Shown: piece after piece, positions 33,921 to 43,100 of the stretch
Layout: every line of letters starts with the position of its first letter
Position numbering within the stretch: position 1 is the first letter of the stretch
Assembly: GCA_010909165.1 (NCBI GenBank)
Contig: VJWM01000235.1
Location: 124,001 to 188,000, forward strand
Length of the DNA stretch: 64,000 nucleotides
Source: Anthoceros angustus
Taxonomy: Eukaryota; Streptophyta; Anthocerotopsida; Anthocerotales; Anthocerotaceae
Direction: 5' to 3'
Notes under the pieces: generated by a model
The model's database searches: none
Told to the model about the DNA's origin: nothing
Seen by the model: the letters and a program-made list of their open reading frames with translations, nothing else
Position numbers and translations under genes: made by a program

Positions 33921-36593
33921 ATGGTGCGAGCGAGGCGTGATGGAATGGCTCGTCCGACTGGTAGCGATGGCGGGCAGGGAGAGGCATACTCGCTGGAGAA
34001 GTTCACGCTGTACGAGACGCGAGCCAGGTTCTATCTAGTGGGGAGGGACAAGCAGCGGCAGCACTGGCGAGTGCTCAAGATCGACCGCTCCGAGCCGGCG
34101 GAGCTCAACATCAGCGAGGACCCCGTCACCTACACGCAACAGGAATGCCTGGCCCTGCTCAAGCGCGTTGCCGACGGCAACAAGGCCACCGGCGGCCTCA
34201 CCCTCGTCACCAAGGCCTACGGGATCGTGGGATTTGTGAAATTTATGGAGTCCTACTACATGATCCTGGTGACAAAGCGGCGGCAGGTGGGCCGCCTTTG
34301 CGGCCACGCCATCTACGGCATCGAGGAGAAGCAGCTCATCACCGTGCCGCACTTCACCGTGCAGACGGACCTGGCGCACTCCAAGACCGAGCAGCGCTAC
34401 AAGAAGCTGCTCTCCGGGGTGGACCTTACCAAGGACTTCTTCTTCAGCTACACTTACAGGATTATGTCGTGCCTGCAGAGGAACGTGCAGGAGCAGCAGC
34501 CGGTTTACGATAACATGTTTGTGTGGAACGCCTTCCTCACCCGGGAGATCCGGGAGCGTCTCAACAACACGCACTGGACCGTGGCGCTGGTGCACGGCTC
34601 CTTCGAGCAGCAGAAGCTCTCTGTTTTCGGCCGCATTTTTGTCATCACGCTCATCGCGCGCCGATCCCGGCACTTTGCCGGGACCAGGTATCTCAAGCGC
34701 GGGGTGAACGACAACGGCCGGGTGGCTAATGATGTGGAGACGGAGCAGATTGTGCTGGATGAGGAGTCGGAGCTCATCTCGCCGATCGGCCACATGAGCT
34801 CTGTGGTGCAGAACAGGGGCTCCATTCCGCTGTTCTGGTCGCAGGAATCGTCCAGGCTTAGCCCTAAGCCGGACATCATACTGCAGCGCTATGATCCAAT
34901 CTACGAGGCTACCAGGCTGCACTTTGAAGATCTGGCCCGCCGGTATGGCAACCCTATCATCGTACTCAACTTGATCAAGACCGTGGAGAAAAGGCCTCGT
35001 GAGATGATGCTTCGCCGGGAGTTTGCCAACGCTGTGACCTATCTCAATCAGATTTTGCAGGGGGACAGCCGTCTGAAGTTCATTCACTGGGACTTCCACA
35101 AGTTTGCCAAGAGTAAGTCTGCAAACGTGCTCGCTGTCCTGGATGCTGTTGCAGGTGAGGCTCTGGATTTGACAGGAATTTTCTACACGGGCAAGCTGTC
35201 CGCGTCCAGGCAGCGGATGCAGCAACAGCGCTTGGCAGCTCACGCCAAGGATGCTGCGCTGCCAAGATCTACGATGCCATTCACTGACTTTGGACGCTCT
35301 TCTTCTTCTTCTGCGTTGGATACTGTGGGCTTGCCTAGCAGCAGCAACAGCAGTATCACTCGCTCAACTTTTAAGACGTATGGGAACCAAGATGAAGAAC
35401 GTATGCCTGAAGGAAGGGAACCCAGGTTCCAGAGTGGGGTGTTGCGGACAAATTGCATCGACTGCCTAGATCGTACTAATGTTGCACAGTATGCATATGG
35501 TTTGGCTGCCCTTGGCCGCCAGCTCTATGCGTTGCAGTTGTCTCACGTGCAAAAAGTGGACCCTGACAGTGATGTGGCTGGAGCATTGATGGATATGTAT
35601 CGGAACATGGGTGATGTTCTAGCTCTCCAGTATGGCGGATCTGAGGCTCACAACACTGTCTTTCCTGAGAGACAGGGAAAGTGGAAGGCGACTACACAGT
35701 CTCAGGAGTTTCTCAAGTCCATCAAACGATATTACAGCAATGCTTACACAGATGGTGAAAAGCAGGATGCGATGAATCTTTTCCTAGGTCTTTTCCAACC
35801 ACAAGAAGGGAAATCAGCCCTTTGGGAGCTAGATTCTGACTACTACCTTCATGTTGGAGGCTGTCAGGATGAATCTTCACGGGATGAATCTGGGAATGCT
35901 GCACAGCAACCGGTGACTTTGCAGCAGAATCCCTTTTGTGGGATACCCACGTTGTCAGCTCACGAAGAGGACTTCCACCGGCCTAAACTCACTTCCTTTG
36001 ACAAGCTTTTGCCGGCATGTGGCACAATAAAAAACGTGCGGATGTTCAGTGACCTTGAGGTGAAGCCCGGTACTCCAGCAGGAGTTTCTGGAACTGATGC
36101 TGCTGAAGTCCAGCTAAAAAGTCCCAACTGGCTGTTTGGGCAGCGTAAGCTTGAAGATCCTAGCACACAGTCTGTTCCGGAGTCTACACAGACTGCTCTA
36201 CAAAAGACCACTGTGGATCGTTTGGCTCCGCAATTTGATTGGTTGTCGTCGCCTGCTTTTCCTTATGTAGAAGACATGTACATGATTATCTCAGGAAACC
36301 ATAAACAGTATACCAACATGCTTTCTGGAGAAAGTCTTGAAGATACTGAAGCAAGTGTACATTATGCTCAGTACTGTCAGGGATCACTCGACTCCCTTGA
36401 TCTTCATGCGGAGGGCATAACTGATGATCTGAAGGACATTGCTCTTCTTGCAGAAGATGGATATGAGCTTGTGTATGATGCTATGGAAGCTGCACTTAAA
36501 GCGGACAGAGAACTTGGAGCAGAGTTGACAATGCCTGGTGGATGGGATCATCCTCACTCCAAGCTCATTTCTGAGTTGATGACTGATGGTTGA
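33921..36593 (+). CDS. SAC-domain phosphoinositide phosphatase, SAC1-5 type, intronless
   Basis: An 890-residue protein of the plant SAC group I family, whose Arabidopsis members (SAC1-SAC5, about 800-910 residues) remove phosphate from phosphoinositides such as PI(3,5)P2 at Golgi or vacuole membranes. The N-terminal SAC region starts near residue 22 (YSLEKFTLYETRARFYLVG). LTKDFFFSYTYRIM, RHFAGTRYLKRGVNDNGRVA and KFIHWDFHKFAKSKSANVL follow. The catalytic CX5R(T/S) loop is intact at about residues 509-521 (RTNCIDCLDRTN). KRYYSNAYTDGEKQDAMNLF and the plant C-terminal part (KLTSFDKLLPACGTIKNVR, AAEVQLKSPNWLFG) complete the length. The start has a good context (ACCATGG). Arabidopsis homologues have many introns; here the whole protein is one exon with no stop, suggesting an old retrocopy or lineage-specific intron loss. 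No transmembrane segment is obvious. The gene converges on the methyltransferase gene. Confidence 0.93.
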   Translation: MVRARRDGMARPTGSDGGQGEAYSLEKFTLYETRARFYLVGRDKQRQHWRVLKIDRSEPAELNISEDPVTYTQQECLALLKRVADGNKATGGLTLVTKAYGIVGFVKFMESYYMILVTKRRQVGRLCGHAIYGIEEKQLITVPHFTVQTDLAHSKTEQRYKKLLSGVDLTKDFFFSYTYRIMSCLQRNVQEQQPVYDNMFVWNAFLTREIRERLNNTHWTVALVHGSFEQQKLSVFGRIFVITLIARRSRHFAGTRYLKRGVNDNGRVANDVETEQIVLDEESELISPIGHMSSVVQNRGSIPLFWSQESSRLSPKPDIILQRYDPIYEATRLHFEDLARRYGNPIIVLNLIKTVEKRPREMMLRREFANAVTYLNQILQGDSRLKFIHWDFHKFAKSKSANVLAVLDAVAGEALDLTGIFYTGKLSASRQRMQQQRLAAHAKDAALPRSTMPFTDFGRSSSSSALDTVGLPSSSNSSITRSTFKTYGNQDEERMPEGREPRFQSGVLRTNCIDCLDRTNVAQYAYGLAALGRQLYALQLSHVQKVDPDSDVAGALMDMYRNMGDVLALQYGGSEAHNTVFPERQGKWKATTQSQEFLKSIKRYYSNAYTDGEKQDAMNLFLGLFQPQEGKSALWELDSDYYLHVGGCQDESSRDESGNAAQQPVTLQQNPFCGIPTLSAHEEDFHRPKLTSFDKLLPACGTIKNVRMFSDLEVKPGTPAGVSGTDAAEVQLKSPNWLFGQRKLEDPSTQSVPESTQTALQKTTVDRLAPQFDWLSSPAFPYVEDMYMIISGNHKQYTNMLSGESLEDTEASVHYAQYCQGSLDSLDLHAEGITDDLKDIALLAEDGYELVYDAMEAALKADRELGAELTMPGGWDHPHSKLISELMTDG

Positions 36594-36643
36594 ACTTGTT
36601 ATTTGGTCGGAGAGAGGATTTATGCCAGCATGTGGACTGAAGA

Positions 36644-36681
36644 GACGTCCTCTATCATGGCATGTGGGGATAGAGGACGTC
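36644..36681 (+). other. Perfect 13-bp inverted repeat in the presumed SAC 3' UTR
   Basis: GACGTCCTCTATC (36,644-36,656) and its exact complement GATAGAGGACGTC (36,669-36,681) flank a 12-base spacer, so an mRNA would form a 13-bp hairpin 50 bases after the stop codon. Function unknown. Confidence 0.8.
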
Positions 36682-37358
36682 CAGTGGATTGTCTCGTCAT
36701 TGAAGCTCTAGCGGGGCATCAGGGGCTTTAGTCTTTGAGTAAGAGCTTTGATTTCAGAGAACCCCAGGTATCCTATCTTCATGGAGGGAGCGATGCCCAT
36801 TGGATAAGCGTTGTCGGTTCGTCCGCAACGTGGGCAGGAGCCCGCAGAGGAAGTATATAAGGTTTAGCAATTTTACTGAACTCCGCAGATTTGTTTCTGC
36901 ACATGTACATTTCAAAGATGCTTGTATCTGCTGACGCTTGAGAGCGAGGAGGACAACGCACCCTGTATTCTTGGCTTTGTGACGTAAATCACCGAGAGGA
37001 AAGATCACAAGTACCACTCTCTCACAGCTGTGGCGATACGAATTCAGGAAGAACAGAACAGGTTTGCAGCGAAGGCTGAGCTGTACTGGCGGAAAGGGTT
37101 ATGTGACGCAAGTGGGAGAGGAAATTGTTTGAATGGAAAAACCAGCTGCCAACGAGTTCAAATTGTGAGATGTTTTTTGTTACAAAAGATTATCTAAACA
37201 AGTACATATGTGCAAGTTAGCTATGCTATCGGCTGTGCCTCATACAAAATTCTGCCGCCAGTATTTGCTGCTCTTTCTGCAGCAAATCCCCTTGAATGCC
37301 CTGAAAAAAGTCCATAAAACAATTTTACTCTCCCAGACAAGACACGCAGCAACTTCGC
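36682..37358. other. Convergent 3' flanks of two genes
   Basis: Holds the 3' UTRs of the SAC gene (+) and of the methyltransferase gene (-). Short open frames on both strands look incidental. No further gene is seen. Confidence 0.6.
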
Positions 37359-39856
37359 TCACAGTTTTGGATGGTATACTTCCAAAGTACAGCCCTGAAA
37401 CGCACTCACATATTTTGTAAGTCGACATCGAACTGAGTGTTGCATAACTATCCCCGCTACAACAGACACGCTTAATGCGTCTTCCATTCCGACCATGGGT
37501 ATGCTACAGCGTATGTCTGAGGATAGTATTGCTTCATGACTGGGGCCCCTGCGCATAGACAAGGCGACAACCATTTAATGGTGAGCTTGAAACAGCTGGA
37601 AAGGTGAGTCCATGAAGTATAGTTACCTGCTTTCGTTGCCTAGAATCACGGCTGTGGGTACAGTCCAGTCCATGTCATGTATTGACACCTGCAAAGATAA
37701 CGACCGCAAATAAGCAACCTATGTCAATGAGGAAAAGGCTTAGCTAAGAATTAAACAGAAGAATTCCAACTACAGGCAGTACAGATAAGAATGAAAGTAG
37801 GTGCTGAACTGAGTCTGCTGCAACATGTGTCACCGCTATTCGATATCCGCGACTCCGAAGCGTTGTAATACACTCCCTAGTAGAGTCCCACGTTTCAACA
37901 TCTAACCACTTCTCTACATTATCAACAGATTTCCGCAGCTTTTTGGACCTGAATGAAGCGGTTAAGTTAGAACAGATACCAGAACGACAAAGCAATGAAA
38001 GCCGCAGAATCATCCATTGGGGTTCCCTGTTACTTTTCTCCAAGAAAAGCCTACATACAAAAGCAATCAGAAGCAACTGCACCTGTTCTTTTGGCAGCTG
38101 GGGATCATATGCACTGATTGGATTCCAAACGCATCAGCAGACTTGAACACCGAAGAGACACTGCTGGGGTCAAGCAAACCCTCCAGCACAATGCAGATGG
38201 TGTACGTGCGGTTACCTACAACGCTTTCAATTTTCTTCCTACGGCCTGCAACAAGAAAGGAGTCTAGTTTCTCTAGGATTGCTTTGCTCGTCAGTGAGCC
38301 TTCCTCCTCATTCAGCTTGAACTCATCTGCGTAAGGGAACCACCTTTTCCTTACAGTGCCAGCATCGTTCCCTGCATTACGAGGCCTTGCTTCCTTTGAG
38401 GCAGAGGTATCATCCCCTTGAATAGCTGCATCTACGAGACCACAGGCACTGCTGTTCAAGTTTATAGAGCTCCGCCCGCACTCATTTCCACTGCCATAAA
38501 GCATAAAACCTCCAGTATGCAAGCTTCCTCTTAGAACTAAAGCATCAGTGTATCTACAACCTGCTGACATGCATACGACATCTCCTGTGCTGGGAGGGAA
38601 CAAGACGCTTGCATTACCGCTGCCCCCAAGAAAACCTACATCCTTGCTGCCAGATTGCTCTGAGCATCTACGATTTAGACACGCTTCCTGTCGCTCCTGC
38701 GGATTGCTGCCCACACCTGCTGCTGTTTGCCTTTCACAAGTTCCAGAAAGGAGCATGGCCTCCTCTGCTCCCCCGTCATCCCGAAACAAAGCACTCCCGA
38801 CCAGTGTCACCGTGCGTGATAGTCCGTCGTCGGTTCCGCTCGGCAGATCGTTTCCCGACAGGGCGCTTCTGCAGACGCTCTCCCTCACATCATTCCCACT
38901 GCAAGATACGCTTTTACTGCTATCCACGATCCCCTGCACGTGGTCGACAGCTCGAGTCTCGTCCCCAGGTCGAAATCCTGTCCCTCCGGATAATGTCGAA
39001 CACAAAACCTCCTGATGACCGTTCCTGGCAGGCCCCCCTTCTTGTTCGTCCCCGAACAAAAGCCTGTGTGCGTCGAAATCCAAATTGCAGACACCTTCCG
39101 TGGCACCTGTTTCAGGCGCAGTGCAATAGTTGCTTCGTCTCTCGTCCAACGTTTCGCTCCCACCTTCACCTTCAGAAGCCTAACAACCCATCAGAACCGT
39201 GATCAACGCAACAAAACAAGACCACACATACTGGAAACCCGAAGGTGGGCGCCCCCAAGCCACCACTCACAGTAGGTGGAGTCATCCTTGCGCCTCACCC
39301 TGCGCAATTGCAGCGCAGCGGAGTCCAGGGAATTGAGCGCAGCGCGGACCTTGCGCCGGGACACCCTGTGATTGGTGGCCCTGAGCGCCGCTTGGCACTT
39401 CCTGATGCCCCAGCACGAGCCATTATCCTCCAAAGGCACCACCTCCCGCAGTTGATCCAACACATCGGTGAGGGGGGACTTGTCATACACGCCCCCCCAG
39501 CTGGCATCTTTCATCATGTACCTCCGCAGAGTGTTGCGATGCACGCGCAAGCCTGCCGCAATGTGGCTGAATCTGATTCCGGACTTGAGCCTGGTTTCGA
39601 CGTGCGCCTTCAGCTCTGCCAACGACATTTTGTCCAAAGGAAATCCTCGATTGCTGTCCACGGCAGGCCTGCCTGCTCCGCCACCGGCTCCGGCTCGGGC
39701 AGTGCGCGACGGGTCCATATTGTCCCGGTTGGACTTCAAGCCGAGAGTCTCCAGCTCCGCATCCGGGGCCCTCGGCAGCGTGTCGTCACGCTCGGCGCCA
39801 TCGCCATCCATGACAGCCTCATCGCACGCTCCCCTTCTCCGCTCGCATTTGAACAT
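37359..39856 (-). CDS. SpoU/TrmH-family RNA methyltransferase with N-terminal transposase-like HTH region
   Basis: Five-exon model, all GT-AG and in phase: 39,856-39,271, 39,169-38,083, 37,948-37,810, 37,688-37,627, 37,548-37,359; 687 residues. The C-terminal part (from about residue 505) is a SPOUT domain like plant At4g15520: RRKKIESVVGNRTYTICIVL, DPSSVSSVFKSADAFGIQSV, KWLDVETWDSTRECI, GYRIAVTHVAADS, IHDMDWTVPTAVILGNES, CSIPMVGMEDALSVSVVAGI. Such enzymes 2'-O-methylate tRNA or rRNA using SAM. Usual signature residues are changed (motif 1 Asn and Arg to Ser and Lys, motif 3 Asn to Ser). Exon 1 (residues 77-195: MSLAELKAHVETRLKSGIRF, GLRVHRNTLRRYMMKD, WGIRKCQAALRATNHRVSRR) resembles the HTH region that precedes integrase-like cores in some transposon proteins. 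Residues 200-500 are low-similarity linker. Exon 1 could be a separate gene, but a strong GTGAGT donor and the phase favour fusion. Confidence 0.75.
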
Positions 39857-40145
39857 CCGCTGCGAGCTTCCTCAATCCTCAATTCACGACACAGGGAATG
39901 GAGGTAGGTACCTTAGGGCAGACGATGTAGACTATGTATACACACAAAGAGCTCAAATGTCGTCATGTGAGTGCCATCAAAACCCGGTAACAGGGCGGGC
40001 CGGTCAAGTAACGCGCGGGTTCCAACCTCAGGTTGCATCCAGCCCGTTGTCTCCAAGCAAATGATAAAATACGTCCACCGCAGCAAGCCAACAGACTGAC
40101 GATGTACGGCAGTGAAGGTGGTACATAAATAGCTGCTCCTCCTAC

Positions 40146-43100
40146 CTAGCCTCTAGGGTTTCGCCTTACGCCGGGTGATCTCTTGCCGGGCTCACCGGTA
40201 GCACTCTTGGATCCATTGGTGGCCAAGTTCTCTTGATCTGCAGCTCGCACTCTTCGTTGCACATCGTCTGCATACTTCCTCCACCACGACTCGCGCTCCC
40301 GACGGGGAGTCCTGGAATATCTCGCGTCCGCTTTCAGCAACTTCTTGGCGTCTGTCCACGACGTGAGAATATTTCTTCCAGCATCCAGCTGTTTCGTCGC
40401 AGCATCCAATGTGATGACATCCGCAAGCAGAAGGCGGTATTCACGGACGGCACGCTGTTGGCAGTAAATACGAGGGTTACCGATAGCAGACTCAAAAAGG
40501 GAGGAGGAAAATAGCAGCGTGAGGGGGGGGAGTAAAAATACCACATAGAGGTCATTGACATGCTCTCGGAACAGTCTCTCTCGCTCTCCAAAATCGAGCT
40601 CGGGATTCGATGCACGCCCTTGCGGATCCTTACCCAATTTCAGTCTCGCTTCTGTCCATGACGCCTGATACACATGCGCAATTGGAAGGCCTTGAGAGGA
40701 TGATTCCACTAGCACCTGGCACTAAATACTAGAACACCTTCACGGTAATATTACCTCAGGGTCCTTGATTTTTTCCGTAAGAAGAGTTTGGAACCCACTG
40801 ATTGCCTCTTTCCGCCGTGCCTTGGACCTGACCCTTTCCACCTCTTGTTCCTCACGCTCTTTCCTCTTACGCAACTCGCGATCCCTCTCTTTTAGCTTTT
40901 CCTGAAACCCACCAAGTCGAAGTGTCAACCAAATGCCAGGGAGACTACCAGAAATCAATCACGCACGACTGTTAGTTGACGCCCGTGGAGCAATAGATCT
41001 AACATGAAACCGAGTAAGCTCAGAATCCACGAACATGACTCATCGTACGGAAACTGAAAAATTTTACACAGAGGACAAGTGCCTGTGAGTAGTTGCTGAC
41101 CTCCTCATCCCTTTTCAACTTCGCAGCCCTCTCACTTTCCTGTTCAGCAGCACGCAACTCCCCTACATATGCGTTGAACAGAACCTCTCTATCTTCTCGC
41201 TTTATTGCTCTGCACCTTGGGTCATGACGCAGGCTGTCCTTCACCTACAGGAGGCGAATCCTTCCTCACTGAGTGCTCGTACTCTACCAAAAAAAAAAAA
41301 AAATCAGCTGCGTTCCACCGTCAAGAACTTCGGTTCGTACCTTGGACCACCGAGTGCCTGTGTTGATATCCCCTCCCTTTTCAAGAAGCATGGCCTTGAA
41401 GCCAGTTACAGCAGCTGCAAGCTCAGACTTCACTCTTTCCTCTTCGGCTTTCCGCAAGGGCAAAACTCTAAATCAACAACAGGTCCAACACACCATATTT
41501 TAAATCGCTGTCATAATGGTCCCCATAGCACACAAACCAGGAGTGTCTACAGGCATGAGAGTGAAAACACCATAGACTAAGCGGATCGCTAATTTCAAGA
41601 ACCGTCCAAAACAAGCAAGCAAGCAAAGGTCAAGGGTTGCCCAGCAGACCAGATTATCCATTCAACATGTCCGCGTCAGGCTCGAAGCCCCACTCAGATT
41701 GTATTAGCTCATGGCACGGGTTGAGACACTAGAACGGTGATAAAAGACGGAACTATACCTGTAGTCATATATGCCTCGGCGAATCGCAAAGTATGACAGG
41801 ATTCACCTTGGTATGCGACATGTCTTATCAACCACATAACATTAAGCAACCAATGTCAGCCATCCACACAACTGGCTGGTAAGAAACTTCAAGAACCAAC
41901 AAATAGCCAATACTGACTCAGACTCCCCAGCAACTGGTAGTTGGCATGATGCCAGCTTACATTTGCTGGGGTTCTTCACTCCTGGAAATGGCTGTCACTT
42001 AACTCTGACTATAAGTCTCCATAATGCAAGATTAGTCCCTTCTCAAGCTCATGTCTGACATTGATTGGAAGGACCCTCGACCCAGGTAAACCTAACTGGG
42101 GGTTGATGTGCACCTCTCCTGAAGCAAAGCCTCCCGATCCTTGCGGTCCAGAGCCTGAAACCTTGGGTCACCACTCCACACCTTCGCAAAACTTTCATAT
42201 TCTGTGGCATGGTTCATTTCCTGCATCCACAGCCAAAATGCAGCTACATTAGTAACGGCATTCACTGCATCGGTTGGCAGCCTGTAGTCCATCAGTGCTG
42301 TGATGAAGGTCGTCTACGGCTTGGCACAACCAATCTCCCACTACCATGCAATAAATTTGTTCTCTTCCTTACGGTAGGCAGATTGCAATATCAAAGCAAA
42401 CTCAGAAGTGCTACCTACCAGATGGCAGTAAACAAACAATTGAGCTTAACCTCATCATCCATCTCCATTTGGTATAAGGACTAGAAGAAGCATGATTGCA
42501 ACATGAAAGGTTACTGACTGCCCAGATTACATGGACAATTTGAACTTCAACAAGGGAAAAGCAAAGCCGTGTCTTGAAACTTAACACCAGATTGAGCTCC
42601 CTGCACACTGACATGTACCAGAGACCACTACGATGCACCTACAGCATGCTAGCAGTCATCACCAAGAATATCCCTTTTTGGGCTCAGGTATTGTAACCAC
42701 CTTTGCTGCTTCATCCAGAAGAAGTTTGAAGCCTTTAATGGCAGCTTTTTGAGCAGCTCGTTTCTCCTTGCGCTCCTCATCTGCTCGAGTTCTCACATAG
42801 TGCTCAAAAATTGAGCGACGCTCTGTGTAGCTTGGTATCGCCTGAAAGCGTGAGCAGATGGGTTAGTGTCTCATGCTGTTGTCAGAGATTGAAATTCTGG
42901 ACAATATCCCAGAACATAGTAATACCTTGAAGCGAACATCAAAAATTATTTTGGGCAGCTCCTTCTCCCACTTCGAAAAGGGGGCAACCCCCTTTTCTTT
43001 GAGCATGTCCTAGTGAAGCAAACCCAACTTATCAGGGACACTATGGTGTTGGCGAAAGGAGCACACTATGGAACCAGGCACCTTCCACAGATGCAGTACC

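Noticed and set aside
34035-35243. 402-codon open frame on the minus strand within the SAC gene
   Set aside because: Exact antisense of a well-supported phosphatase coding sequence; a by-product of its GC-rich third positions.
39203-39856. HTH frame as a stand-alone 217-residue gene
   Set aside because: After the GTGAGT donor its sequence loses any protein-like character, and the phase-compatible join to the SPOUT exon is stronger. Kept as an alternative that needs transcript data.
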